From Lentisphaerota bacterium (GTDB taxonomy: Bacteria; Verrucomicrobiota; Lentisphaeria; Victivallales; Victivallaceae), in the NCBI GenBank assembly GCA_015061525.1, contig SUWK01000022.1, forward strand, positions 1 through 35,349: a DNA stretch of 35,349 bases, given 5' to 3'. Under the pieces are notes generated by a model that was not told the origin of the DNA, did not search any database, and saw nothing but the letters and a program-made list of their open reading frames with translations. How positions within the stretch are numbered: the stretch's first letter is position 1; every line of letters starts with the position of its first letter. The position numbers were made by a program, and so were the translations under genes. Of the stretch, positions 14,531 to 23,408 are shown one piece after another.

Positions 14531-16165
14531 ATGAGTTCGGAAATCAAGCATAGGATCGTAATTGCTCTGTCGCTGCTGTTTATGGCAATCACGGTCGTTG
14601 CCGGAATCTTTCTGCTGGACATTCCCTGCCGGGATGTCGCCGGCCGTTACGCTCCGATGGCGGAAGCCTTCGCTGAAGGCGACTGGCAATACGCTTTTCA
14701 TCCGCGCATACCGCCATTACAGACCATCTGCGGCGGGATCATCGCCAAACTTACCGGCCTCGGCGGATTTATGGCTCTGAAAACAGCTTCACTGCTCTGG
14801 CACCTTGCCGGAGCAGCAGTACTGTTCAAACTGCTGCGGGAACTTTATCCGGAAACTGAAAAGAGATTCATCGCCGCCGCCGGAGTGGCATTTTACGCCT
14901 TTTTCCCGTACACTTTCCACATGGCGTATTCCGGTCTGCGGGAACCGGCGAAAAGCTGTCTGCTGCTGCTCATCGCACTGGCGGTCACGCGGATATGCCG
15001 TAATATCCGTGATCTGCGGGCATATTTGCTGTTGGGAATAAGCTGCGGCTTATCCATGTTCAACCGGGCAGATATGGTGATCGTCGGGAGCTTCTGCATC
15101 TTCTGCGCCGGAGTGGTTGAATGCCGGGAACGGCGTTTCCCGGCGGGGACACTGCTGGCTGGAGCGGCGGCATACGCAGTGAATTTCTTCAACATCCTCA
15201 TCAACTGGCGTATCGCCGGAAGTGCGATGCCGGACTTCCGTTTCAACCGGATATTTCAGGATATTTTTCACCGGGCACCGGAGATGACCGACGGGATATT
15301 GTGCAGTATCGCCATCGTGATAATGATTGCGTTTGCAGCATATCTGGCGGAAAAGTTTCTGCGGATATTCCCCAGCGGATGCATCATCGAACTTGCAGTG
15401 ATGATAACGGCGGTTTACTCGCTGCACGCAGCGTGGCTCGATCCGCAGGCGGAACGCGATGAATTTGTCTGGTCAATCATCAAGGGGTGTTACCACTTTG
15501 CCGGAGCATTCATTCTGCTGACGATCCTTGTGAAGTGGTATTTCGGTAAACTTTCCACAGCGGAGGGTGTGATCTGCCTGATCGTACTGGGGAACATCGT
15601 ACTGAATATTCTGGCAATAGAGATATTCCATCATCAGTTGTACATTTCCAGCCGGTACATTTTCACAGCGATGCCGCTGCTGGCCGGATTTTTCGTCATC
15701 GGTGTGGATGCCATATACTGCTTTTTGTGCCGTTATGTGCCGAAGTTGTACGTAACTTGTCTGCTGATACTTTGCTGTGCAGCTATGGCGGGAGGATTTC
15801 TCTACCACATGTTCCAGCCGATACTGCGGGACTACACCCGGAAAAACGATATCCGTATCCGGCAGACCATCTGGGAGCTGGCGGAGATCATCCGCAAAGA
15901 TTATGACGGTCCGGAGATCCGCAGGGAAAATATCCGCATGGATACTTATGTCAGCAAACATCTGCCGGTAATGGCCCTGCCGGAAGAGGACAAAATCAGT
16001 GTCGCCGGATTTCTCGCCGGCGGTTCAGCAACATTGCAAACAACCGGAGCAGACTATTTTGTGGGCAGGCATCTGCCGCGCCATCTGCGGCGCAGAGCGA
16101 AAAAAGTCGGCAGTGTGATCAACTTCCGCAAGATGGAGATAATAGTGTGGAGGATCCGGAAATGA
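14531..16165 (+). CDS. Multi-spanning GT-C-type glycosyltransferase (GT39/ArnT-like)
   Basis: A 544-residue integral membrane protein with about ten or more hydrophobic spans. The first loop after TM1 contains CRDVAGRYAPMAEAFAEGDW followed by PPLQ, the arrangement seen in GT-C enzymes of the ArnT/PMT type, where an acidic residue in this loop is catalytic. These enzymes use polyprenyl-phosphate sugars as donors on the outer face of the inner membrane. The C-terminal ~100 residues form a soluble tail. I chose ATG 14531 because GAGGA lies at 14515-14519; the frame is open to 14462 but that part is not hydrophobic. It would fit as the acceptor-side partner of the GtrB-like enzyme. It overlaps the next gene by ATGA. 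Confidence 0.7.
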   Translation: MSSEIKHRIVIALSLLFMAITVVAGIFLLDIPCRDVAGRYAPMAEAFAEGDWQYAFHPRIPPLQTICGGIIAKLTGLGGFMALKTASLLWHLAGAAVLFKLLRELYPETEKRFIAAAGVAFYAFFPYTFHMAYSGLREPAKSCLLLLIALAVTRICRNIRDLRAYLLLGISCGLSMFNRADMVIVGSFCIFCAGVVECRERRFPAGTLLAGAAAYAVNFFNILINWRIAGSAMPDFRFNRIFQDIFHRAPEMTDGILCSIAIVIMIAFAAYLAEKFLRIFPSGCIIELAVMITAVYSLHAAWLDPQAERDEFVWSIIKGCYHFAGAFILLTILVKWYFGKLSTAEGVICLIVLGNIVLNILAIEIFHHQLYISSRYIFTAMPLLAGFFVIGVDAIYCFLCRYVPKLYVTCLLILCCAAMAGGFLYHMFQPILRDYTRKNDIRIRQTIWELAEIIRKDYDGPEIRRENIRMDTYVSKHLPVMALPEEDKISVAGFLAGGSATLQTTGADYFVGRHLPRHLRRRAKKVGSVINFRKMEIIVWRIRK

Positions 16166-17559
16166 AGTTATTCGCCTCCGGCAGATTACGTTCATTTTTA
16201 CTGCTTTTCACCGATGTCCTGTTTCTGGCACTGGCGATATTTCTGGTATTTTTCATCTATAAGAAATGCGGTGCCCTGTATGAGATGCCGATCATATTCC
16301 GGACGTGGCCGATATTTCTGCTGCTGATAATGTTCAACATCATCGGCAGACTTTACTGCGGCAATCTGCTCTACCCCGGCATGGCACTGAATCCGGTGGA
16401 GGAGCTGCGCCGTCTGACATTGAGCTGTATCGGAAGTTTTCTGGTATTCATGGCAATATTGACACTCACCCGCGGTAACTTGAGCTTTTCCCGTGTGGCA
16501 TTAAGTATATCGGCACTGGCGGGAGCGCTGCTGCTGCCGGTGGGCAGAATAATCCTGCGCTACATTCTCTGGAAACTGCAGATAGCCAAGATCCCGGCGT
16601 TGATAATGGGCGACGGCAATCTGGTTTCGCCGGTTATAGAAAAAATCCGGGAAGACAATTTCTGTATTCTGGAGATCAAGGGCAGCTGCTGCGGGATGCC
16701 GATGGCAAAAGATATCCCGGATTTTGCGCCGGATGAATTTCTGGATTTTGCCCGGAAAGAGCGGATAAACTACCTGATATTCTGCAATTCCGGCAATGAA
16801 TACAGCCGCGACATCGACCGTTATCTGCCGGATTTCCTGCACGTGCTGGTGGTGAATCAAACTTCCAGATTTCCGGTATTATGGTCATATCCGGTAAGTT
16901 TCTACCGTTATTTTTCCTTTGAGATCAGCAACCGTCTGCTGCGCAAGGGGATCTTGCTGCAGAAAAGGATACTGGAAATCATTCTGGCGGTGATCGGGTT
17001 GATCCTGGCATTTATTCCGGGATTGATCCTGGCATTACTGGTCAAACTTTCCAGCCACGGCCCGGTCTTTTACCGGGCGAAACGTCTGGGGAAAAACGGA
17101 GTGCCGATCGAAGTTCTGAAATTCCGCACGATGAATAAAAACGCTGACCGGCAGCTGGAAAAAATGCTGGCGGAAAATCCTGATTTGAAACAGCAGTGGG
17201 AAAAGAATTTCAAACTTGACAACGATCCGCGCATCACTCCGGTAGGCAGATTTCTGCGCCGGACAAGTCTGGATGAACTGCCGCAATTCTGGAATGTCAT
17301 CAAGGGAGAAATGGCACTTATCGGTCCCCGTCCGATAGTTCAGAAAGAAGTGGCATATTATGGAGATGATTATAAAATATTTTCCAGTGTAAAACCAGGC
17401 ATCACCGGGTTGTGGCAGGTTTCCGGCAGAAGCGATGTCGATTATGAAGACCGGGTGGCACTTGATGTTTTTTATGTCAACAACTGGTCGATCTGGATGG
17501 ATTACTACATCTTTCTGGCAACGATCAACGCGGTACTTTTCCGGCGCGGTGCGCGATAA
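16162..17559 (+). CDS. Undecaprenyl-phosphate sugar phosphotransferase (WbaP-type)
   Basis: A 465-residue polyprenyl phosphoglycosyl transferase, the enzyme that starts a repeat unit by placing a sugar-1-phosphate on undecaprenyl phosphate. The N-terminal half has four hydrophobic spans and a CoA-binding-like cytoplasmic domain. The C-terminal ~200 residues are the catalytic domain: KRILEIILAVIGLILAF re-entrant helix, KFRTMN, the Asp-Glu pair in RRTSLDELPQFWNV, then MALIGPRP and KPGITGLWQVSGRS. ATG 16162 overlaps the upstream stop (ATGA) and follows GGAGG at 16148-16152. The donor sugar (Gal-1-P or Glc-1-P is usual for WbaP) is not determined by sequence. Confidence 0.9.
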   Translation: MKLFASGRLRSFLLLFTDVLFLALAIFLVFFIYKKCGALYEMPIIFRTWPIFLLLIMFNIIGRLYCGNLLYPGMALNPVEELRRLTLSCIGSFLVFMAILTLTRGNLSFSRVALSISALAGALLLPVGRIILRYILWKLQIAKIPALIMGDGNLVSPVIEKIREDNFCILEIKGSCCGMPMAKDIPDFAPDEFLDFARKERINYLIFCNSGNEYSRDIDRYLPDFLHVLVVNQTSRFPVLWSYPVSFYRYFSFEISNRLLRKGILLQKRILEIILAVIGLILAFIPGLILALLVKLSSHGPVFYRAKRLGKNGVPIEVLKFRTMNKNADRQLEKMLAENPDLKQQWEKNFKLDNDPRITPVGRFLRRTSLDELPQFWNVIKGEMALIGPRPIVQKEVAYYGDDYKIFSSVKPGITGLWQVSGRSDVDYEDRVALDVFYVNNWSIWMDYYIFLATINAVLFRRGAR

Positions 17560-17564
17560 ACGAA

Positions 17565-18428
17565 ATGGACTATATCGATTTACACACCCACAGTACCGCT
17601 TCCGACGGCACATTCACTCCGGCGGAACTTTACGCCTCGGCACTGGATCTGCAGCTTTCAGCAGTGGCATTGACCGACCATGATACCGTTGACGGACTGG
17701 AAGAATTCATGGCAGCAGGCAGAGAACACCCCGAATGTGAAGCCGTACCGGGTGTGGAAATCGCCTGCCAGCTGGCGGATAAGGAAATTCATCTGCTGGG
17801 ATTGTTCATTGACCCGCGCAGTAAACAGCTGCAGGAACTGCTGACTTTCTGCCGCAATGAACGCATGAAACGCAACCGGGACATCTTTCTCAAGCTCCAC
17901 TTTCTCGGTTATGAACTGGATTTGAGTATGCCGGAATTCGGCGGCAAATCCCTCCTTGAGATCGGCAGACCCCACTTTGCCAGAGCAATGGTCAAGCATT
18001 ATGGCTTTACCACGCTGCAGAGCGTTTTTGATAAGCTGCTGGGAACCAATAAACCGGCATGGGTCAAACGCCGCTATCCCCTGCCGGAAACGGTCATAAA
18101 CACCATTCATCTTGCCGGAGGATCAGCGGTATGGGCGCACCCGATATTGCGGGATGTGCCGGACAGGGCATTTCTGATGCGTTCCTGCCGGCGGCTCAAA
18201 GCGATGGGACTGGACGGGATCGAAGGTTTTTACAGCATGTTCAGTGCCAGAGAAAGTTTATTGGTGGCAGAAGCTGCGGAACATTATCAGCTTGCCATAT
18301 CCGGCGGCAGTGATTTTCACGGCGAGAACCGCCCGAATGTTGTTCTCGGTTTCGGGGCCGGCGGCTTGCGGGTTCCGGAAGAATTGCTCTATAAACTCAA
18401 AGAAACACGGTTCTCCGGGACATTATGA
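17565..18428 (+). CDS. PHP-domain phosphoesterase (RNase AM/YciV-like)
   Basis: A 287-residue PHP-fold metal-dependent phosphoesterase. The metal ligands are visible: DLHTHSTASDG at the N-terminus, LTDHDTVDG, GVEIAC, WAHPI, and SGGSDFHG near the C-terminus. Length, order and the insert between residues ~90 and 190 match the YciV/TrpH group, whose members hydrolyse 3',5'-nucleoside bisphosphates or trim RNA 5' ends. It starts five bases after the WbaP stop and is probably in the same transcript. PHP enzymes in capsule loci can also be protein-tyrosine phosphatases (CpsB type), but the motifs here fit the YciV group better. Confidence 0.82.
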   Translation: MDYIDLHTHSTASDGTFTPAELYASALDLQLSAVALTDHDTVDGLEEFMAAGREHPECEAVPGVEIACQLADKEIHLLGLFIDPRSKQLQELLTFCRNERMKRNRDIFLKLHFLGYELDLSMPEFGGKSLLEIGRPHFARAMVKHYGFTTLQSVFDKLLGTNKPAWVKRRYPLPETVINTIHLAGGSAVWAHPILRDVPDRAFLMRSCRRLKAMGLDGIEGFYSMFSARESLLVAEAAEHYQLAISGGSDFHGENRPNVVLGFGAGGLRVPEELLYKLKETRFSGTL

Positions 18429-18466
18429 AATAAATTCAACACTGGTCATACAAATGGAACAATGAT

Positions 18467-19135
18467 ATGAAAATAGATCTTCACATCCACACTACCGGTT
18501 TTTCCTACTGCGGCAAACTGTCACCGGCAGAGATCGTCTCTCTTTACAGTCAGGCCGGATACGATGCCATTGTCATAACCAACCACTTCAACAATATTTC
18601 CCGGCAATGGTTTCTGGATAATGGCGGCAGTGATTACTGGAAATCATATTTTGATACCATCGACCATGCCGCTGAACTCGGGAGAAAATGCGGTCTGCTG
18701 GTTCTGGGCGGCTTTGAACTGCGTTTTGATGAAAATGCCAACGATTACCTTGTTTACGGTATGACCCGGGAAGAGTGCCAAGACTATGAATCTATCTTTG
18801 CCATGACACCGGAAACCTTCAGTACATTCGCTTCTGAACGCGGTATACTGTTTTATCAGGCACATCCGTTCCGCAATGGTATAACGGTAGTCAATCCGGA
18901 ACACCTGTTCGGCATAGAAGTATTGAATACCCATCCGCGCCATGACAGCCGCAACGATATCGCCCTTGCCTGGGCGGAAAAATACGGTCTGCACAAGATC
19001 GCCGGTTCTGACTGCCATCAATTACCGGACATCGGCAGCAGTGCGGTTTTCACCGATTACCCGGTCAGGAACATTGACGATCTGGTTCACGTTTTGAAAA
19101 ATGATCTTTACACTTACGGTGTAAATAAATGGTAA
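18467..19135 (+). CDS. Small PHP-domain metal-dependent phosphoesterase
   Basis: A 222-residue single-domain PHP protein. Metal-binding motifs are DLHIHTTGFSYCG, ITNHFN, GGFELRF, FYQAHPF and AGSDCHQ. The second motif has NHF where YciV-type enzymes have DHD, so it belongs to a different PHP subgroup, closer to histidinol-phosphatase-like or general PHP hydrolases. Substrate unknown. It follows the first PHP gene by 38 bp and is the last gene of the plus-strand arm. It shares little beyond the metal motifs with its neighbour, so a simple recent duplication is unlikely. Confidence 0.78.
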   Translation: MKIDLHIHTTGFSYCGKLSPAEIVSLYSQAGYDAIVITNHFNNISRQWFLDNGGSDYWKSYFDTIDHAAELGRKCGLLVLGGFELRFDENANDYLVYGMTREECQDYESIFAMTPETFSTFASERGILFYQAHPFRNGITVVNPEHLFGIEVLNTHPRHDSRNDIALAWAEKYGLHKIAGSDCHQLPDIGSSAVFTDYPVRNIDDLVHVLKNDLYTYGVNKW

Positions 19136-19324
19136 TGTCCCAAATTTTGTGAAACTCAAGCAGGAGTTTATAGACAAACATTTCTATTAACGTATAGCTC
19201 TGTTCCCAATATAGGTTGACAACATATTGCGCACACAAGTTGTGGAGGGTGTTAGCAGCGTTCAGTTTGCTTGAGGGGCGGGACACTGCGTTTCCCTCCC
19301 CTCAAACTCCCCTCCCTCAAGAGC

Positions 19325-19574
19325 CTTCCCGTGACTGTTGCGGGGCATTGGGTTCTTCCATTAAGTTATTGCGCCTGCGCTCCCGGGGCGAGTGCCTTTG
19401 GCACTCTTTCCGGTCGCTCGCGGCTTATTGCTCGTCCTCCGCTCATCCTCGCAACATTTGTTGCGTCGGCTTTGCTCGCATGGTTTTGCTCGCAAAGTAC
19501 ATTCGCATGCGGACTGCGCGCTCGGCGGCAACCGCCTCGCACCTGTGTGTTGAACGTTCCACGGAGGGCATCAA
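19325..19574. repeat. Repeat A, copy 1 (250 bp)
   Basis: Direct repeat of 19688-19937, same length, with only about a dozen substitutions and no indel. It contains three short hairpins: GAGTGCC-TTT-GGCACTC (19390-19406), CGCAAC-ATTT-GTTGCG (19450-19465) and GGCGG-CAA-CCGCC (19524-19536). Open frames run through it on both strands, but I treat it as non-coding. Confidence 0.9.
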
Positions 19575-19610
19575 CCAATATCGGGAACAGAGCTTTTCAA
19601 AAAAATAAAT

Positions 19611-19688
19611 CGATCAAGCCGCGACATCGGAGCGGCGCGACAGTTCATTTTCTTTGCCAAGCTTTCTTTTTTGCAAAAGAAAGCGGGC
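19611..19688. repeat. Repeat B, copy 1 (78 bp)
   Basis: Identical to 20002-20079 by eye. It ends in a 10-bp perfect hairpin, GCTTTCTTTT (19661-19670) with AAAAGAAAGC (19675-19684) and a TTGC loop. It abuts repeat A copy 2 with one shared base. Confidence 0.9.
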
Positions 19689-19937
19689 TTCCCGTGACTG
19701 TTGCGGGGCATTGGGTTCTTCCATTAAGTTATTGCGCCTGCGCTCCCGGGGCGAGTGCCGTCGGCACTCTTTCCGGTCGCTCGCGGCTTATTGCTCGTCC
19801 TCCGCTCATCCTCGCAACATTTGTTGCGTCGGCTTTGCTCGCATGGAAATGCTCGCAAAGTACATTCGCATGCGGACTGCGCGCTCGGCGGCAACCGCCT
19901 CGCACCCGTGCGTTGAACATACCACGGAGGGCATCAA
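19688..19937. repeat. Repeat A, copy 2 (250 bp)
   Basis: Second copy of repeat A, offset 363 bases. Differences cluster: the first hairpin keeps both arms (19753-19759, 19763-19769) but its loop changes from TTT to GTC; TGGTTTTG becomes TGGAAATG; the last 30 bases carry several changes. Confidence 0.9.
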
Positions 19938-19941
19938 AAAG

Positions 19942-19976
19942 AAAAACCCCGTGGATGTTACTCCACTGAGTTTTTT
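19942..19976 (+). terminator. Terminator-like hairpin between repeats
   Basis: GTGGA (19951-19955) pairs with TCCAC (19962-19966), with an outer AAAAAC/GTTTTT pairing, then six T (19971-19976). It reads on the plus strand and could catch transcripts from the PHP operon, though it lies some 800 bases after the last stop. It lies between repeat A copy 2 and repeat B copy 2, with no counterpart in the first unit. Confidence 0.4.
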
Positions 19977-20001
19977 GCTAAGCTTTTTTTCAAAAAAGCG
20001 T

Positions 20002-20079
20002 CGATCAAGCCGCGACATCGGAGCGGCGCGACAGTTCATTTTCTTTGCCAAGCTTTCTTTTTTGCAAAAGAAAGCGGGC
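20002..20079. repeat. Repeat B, copy 2 (78 bp)
   Basis: Identical to 19611-19688 over 78 bases, including the terminal 10-bp hairpin (20052-20075). The spacing to repeat A differs from the first unit (64 versus 36 bases). Confidence 0.9.
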
Positions 20080-20201
20080 GCGAGATTACCCGCAAGGTGC
20101 CACCGATTTGTCACGGCGTAGTGCAACGAAGACGGACGGTTCGATTTTTCACAACAATTGAGACAATACCAATAAATAATTTTTCCGGCTGTGCATCACA
20201 A

Positions 20202-23200
20202 TCAGAATCTGCGAACCGGCCATGATTCGGGCAGAACTGCCCCGCTGGCATCCAGTTTTATTTGCAGATCAAGAGTTTTGCGCTGATCCGCCGGAGAAAA
20301 TACCATTTGCAGCATCGGAGCATTTTCCGGCGGAACGATATCAAGCTGATTTTTATTGTAGGTACCGCGTATAACGAAACGGTCATCCTGCATCACCCAC
20401 ACCTCACCAGATTCCGGAGCATCAGAGAAACGGTGCCACTGCATATCTTTCGCTCCCGGAGCAATGGAAATCACTCCTGCCGGACGCAGTTTGCGTGAAA
20501 GTGAACTCTTCAGTGCATCAAACTGCAGATCGTTCTGCTGCCACGGCAGATTCCGGTTGTAATTGCTGCAGATCAGGGCAAGTTCACTTTCAAGTGACGA
20601 ATTGTTCCGGTTGTCATCCAGATATCCGCCGGCATCACCGAGTTTGCTTTCCATTCTCTTTACAGCTTCGCACCACTGCGAGTAAACCGGGGAATATCCT
20701 GCTTCACGCAGGATGTTGAGCAACCGCCGGATCAGGCGGATACGCAGTGCCGGGTGCATCTGCCGGTTGCCGGAAACGGTATTGATAGTTTCGGAAAATA
20801 CCTGCTCCAGAGAGTTTTTTTCCGGACAATTGGTGACATCGTTGGCAAGCTGCAGCAGATATTTATTGTTCCACTCTGCCTTATGATCAGTGATATTATC
20901 CGGATATATGAGCTTACCTTGGAAAAGCTTTTTGTCATGTGTGACGTCCATTACAGAAACATTTTCCGACTGCGGATCATATTCGATCCACAGTTTTACA
21001 GTGTCACTGTGCAAACGGTTGGAATAAGCGTAAAGAGTGTAAAAATTGTTGCCGGATGAGAAAAAACGCCGGGGTGAGTAGATGATGGTACACAACTTTT
21101 GATCGGCATTCTGCAAAACAATCATCCGGGAGTCATCAACGCGCTGTTTCTGATCGATCAGTTTACGGCGGATAATTGTTTCACGGTTTCCCCGGATTTT
21201 TTCCATTTCCCGGAAATTCCGGATATCTCTGGCAAAACAATTGACACTTTCCAAATCACCGGCGGCAAGTCTTTCACCGGTCGCACAGTCAGAGTAAAAT
21301 ACGGAAAAGCCGGGGATCACTTTGTCGATATCACTCTGCCAAGAGAGTTTACCGGCAAAGTTGTGGAAACTTTTAAAATCTTTGTACGCAGGTATCGACT
21401 TGAGCAGTTCGCGGCACTCCTGCAATCTTTTTTCAGCCATGTTCACGGCATCCACTGCGGCAGTATAGCGGGAATCGATCTGTGCAAGTTCTTCAAAGAG
21501 CATAACATATTCCGTCATGACACTTTCAGGAATACCGGAAAGATCGCCGAGGGAACTGCGCCGCCGGGCAATACTTTTGCAGAGTGCGGCAGCGGCTTTC
21601 AGATCCTTACGTTCCAAAGCCTCATTAAAACTTTTGAGTTCACCGGCAAGGATACCGGAGGATTTGTGCAGTTCGGCGATATGCTGATCGGTATTTTTAC
21701 GGAAAAGCAGTTTATTCAGCTCCACCTCCACATCCTGTATCGTCTGCCGGGTATCATCGATACGCCGCCGGATAGTACCGGATATCTCATTGTAAACAAA
21801 CATCTCTTTCTGCAGTTCAGCAGCAGCTTTCAACATCGCTTTGGCAGAATCCGAATCCCCGCGGGAGATCGCAGCGGAACACTGATTACACAACTGATTG
21901 AAAGCGATCAGTTTTTCCTGACAGGCATGATTGTTCGCCTCAACGATCTGCGCCTTGAAATTTTTGACCTTCTCCGTCATTGCCTCAAATGCGGCACGGT
22001 TACGGCTGTCAACGATCAATGACTCAAGACGTTTGAGACAGGATTCCAGATCTTTATGATATTTTCCCTGTTGAAAATAAGTATCCATCTGCTGTGTCAC
22101 TGCATCGAACTCTCTGCGGCGGTGATCTTCATCTGCTTTTTTCTTTGACGCCGCTGCCGCCAATTTGACGAACTGCACTTTCCGGCAGAGAGATGGATAT
22201 TTCTGCTCCAGATCATCCAGCATCGCCAATGTAACATCGGCAGTGTCCTGCTGCAATGAAAGATCCAGTTTTTTCAACCATTTATTCTGCAGGAAAAGCA
22301 TAAATCCTGCATAACCTGCCCCTCCCAGAATACCTGCGACCACCACTGTTGTCAGCACCGTTGAAATAATACGGCGCAGCTTTTTCCGGCGGATGGCAGT
22401 ATCGTATTGAACAACTGCCTTCTGATACTCCCGGGCGATATCTTCAGGAATTGAACGGTTCAATTTTTCAATACCATCGGCAAATTTATCCAGATCGTGG
22501 GGCGGACAATTGTTTTTCAAGCCCTCTTTAATGGAGTTTACCAAATGGTTGAACTCGGCTTCTTCGGCATTTTTCCGCACCTCTGCGGAGATGAATTGCC
22601 GGATATCGGCAAGCACTTTACCATCTCCGGAATCGGGAGCCGGAACGATTTCGGGAAATTTTTTCAACAGCGATTCATACTCTGCCATATCTTTCTGCAA
22701 AGATTTCAAATCTTTCTTTGAAAATCCCCGGAGCAGTTCCACCATGATTTTTTGAGCAGCGGCGGATGCCTGCCGGACTTTTTCTCCACGCAGAACTGAG
22801 TTGATTTTTTTGAGCATTGCCGGATTGACCTGATAGACCCATCCGGGGGCGGTCAACTCCTGACGGATGTTTTCCAATTCACTGAAATTGCTGCTGATGA
22901 TCGCTTTTTTGGCTTTATCGGCAAGTTCATTGTGAAGAGAGCTTTCCAGATCGGCAAGTATCTCCAGTTGCTGTGCATCGGAAAAACAGTTGACGATGCG
23001 GCGCAGCAGGTGTATGCGGCTTGCAACGGAACCGGTGCGGGAGATACGGCGGAACTCATCTGAAAGGATATCGTAAACATATTTTTTGATCTCCAGCGGC
23101 AGAGGAGCGACATTTCCCGGCATGGCAATTGCGTGAAAAGAACAGAACTCCTGAAACTCCGGATGATCCTGCAGTGAGAAAAACCGGGCAGTTTCATCCG

Positions 23201-23408
23201 GCAGAGTTTTCATATTCTCAAGCAGTTTTTGAGCTTCACTCTCTTTACCGCAGCGGAAAAGTCCGGCACACTTTGCCATGAGCTGGTTGAATTCGGCTGC
23301 CGCCTGGGAATACGCGGAATATGCTTTGTGGAACTCTTTCATATCAAGAGTATTTTCATTACCGATCAAAGAAAGGATACGGGAGACCAATTCGCGGATA
23401 TCATTCAT
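20202..23408 (-). CDS. Large one-pass helical membrane protein, third component of the GTPase/GAP1 locus
   Basis: A 1068-residue protein with no catalytic motif I recognise. Residues 1-340 are mainly helical and charged. One strong transmembrane segment lies at about 346-373 (STVLTTVVVAGILGGAGYAG), preceded by RRKKLRR, which predicts the N-terminal part in the cytoplasm. Residues ~380-700 are long amphipathic helices of coiled-coil character. The last ~350 residues look mixed alpha/beta. The start is ATG 23408, after AAGGTG; it overlaps the GAP1 stop by 8 bases. The GTG three codons earlier has no ribosome site. Large coiled-coil membrane partners are what one expects for the third gene of GTPase/GAP1 ternary loci, but I assign it by context only. 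Confidence 0.6.
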   Translation of the reverse strand: MNDIRELVSRILSLIGNENTLDMKEFHKAYSAYSQAAAEFNQLMAKCAGLFRCGKESEAQKLLENMKTLPDETARFFSLQDHPEFQEFCSFHAIAMPGNVAPLPLEIKKYVYDILSDEFRRISRTGSVASRIHLLRRIVNCFSDAQQLEILADLESSLHNELADKAKKAIISSNFSELENIRQELTAPGWVYQVNPAMLKKINSVLRGEKVRQASAAAQKIMVELLRGFSKKDLKSLQKDMAEYESLLKKFPEIVPAPDSGDGKVLADIRQFISAEVRKNAEEAEFNHLVNSIKEGLKNNCPPHDLDKFADGIEKLNRSIPEDIAREYQKAVVQYDTAIRRKKLRRIISTVLTTVVVAGILGGAGYAGFMLFLQNKWLKKLDLSLQQDTADVTLAMLDDLEQKYPSLCRKVQFVKLAAAASKKKADEDHRRREFDAVTQQMDTYFQQGKYHKDLESCLKRLESLIVDSRNRAAFEAMTEKVKNFKAQIVEANNHACQEKLIAFNQLCNQCSAAISRGDSDSAKAMLKAAAELQKEMFVYNEISGTIRRRIDDTRQTIQDVEVELNKLLFRKNTDQHIAELHKSSGILAGELKSFNEALERKDLKAAAALCKSIARRRSSLGDLSGIPESVMTEYVMLFEELAQIDSRYTAAVDAVNMAEKRLQECRELLKSIPAYKDFKSFHNFAGKLSWQSDIDKVIPGFSVFYSDCATGERLAAGDLESVNCFARDIRNFREMEKIRGNRETIIRRKLIDQKQRVDDSRMIVLQNADQKLCTIIYSPRRFFSSGNNFYTLYAYSNRLHSDTVKLWIEYDPQSENVSVMDVTHDKKLFQGKLIYPDNITDHKAEWNNKYLLQLANDVTNCPEKNSLEQVFSETINTVSGNRQMHPALRIRLIRRLLNILREAGYSPVYSQWCEAVKRMESKLGDAGGYLDDNRNNSSLESELALICSNYNRNLPWQQNDLQFDALKSSLSRKLRPAGVISIAPGAKDMQWHRFSDAPESGEVWVMQDDRFVIRGTYNKNQLDIVPPENAPMLQMVFSPADQRKTLDLQIKLDASGAVLPESWPVRRF

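Larger units (their letters stand above)
19136..20201. other. Convergent intergenic region filled by compound repeats
   Basis: A 1066-bp gap between two convergent operons. 19136-19324 contains a GC-rich, pyrimidine-rich lead-in (about 19270-19324) and nothing I recognise as coding. The A and B repeats occupy 19325-20079. 20080-20201 shows nothing specific, and no clear terminator for the minus-strand gene ending at 20202. Overlapping open frames occur on both strands, as expected for repeated GC-rich DNA poor in stops. None has a ribosome site or recognisable domain. Confidence 0.7.

Noticed and set aside
19325-20079. CRISPR array
   Set aside because: Repeat units are 250 and 78 bp, only two copies each, with no short regular repeats and unique spacers, and no cas gene nearby.
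19216-20126. Several overlapping open frames of 60-230 codons on both strands across the repeat region
   Set aside because: They run through the A/B repeats in more than one frame, have no ribosome sites, no domain similarity and odd Arg/Ser/Ala-rich composition. They are stop-poor repeat DNA rather than genes.
19190-20201. Insertion sequence
   Set aside because: There is no transposase frame, no matching terminal inverted repeats around the A/B block and no visible target duplication.
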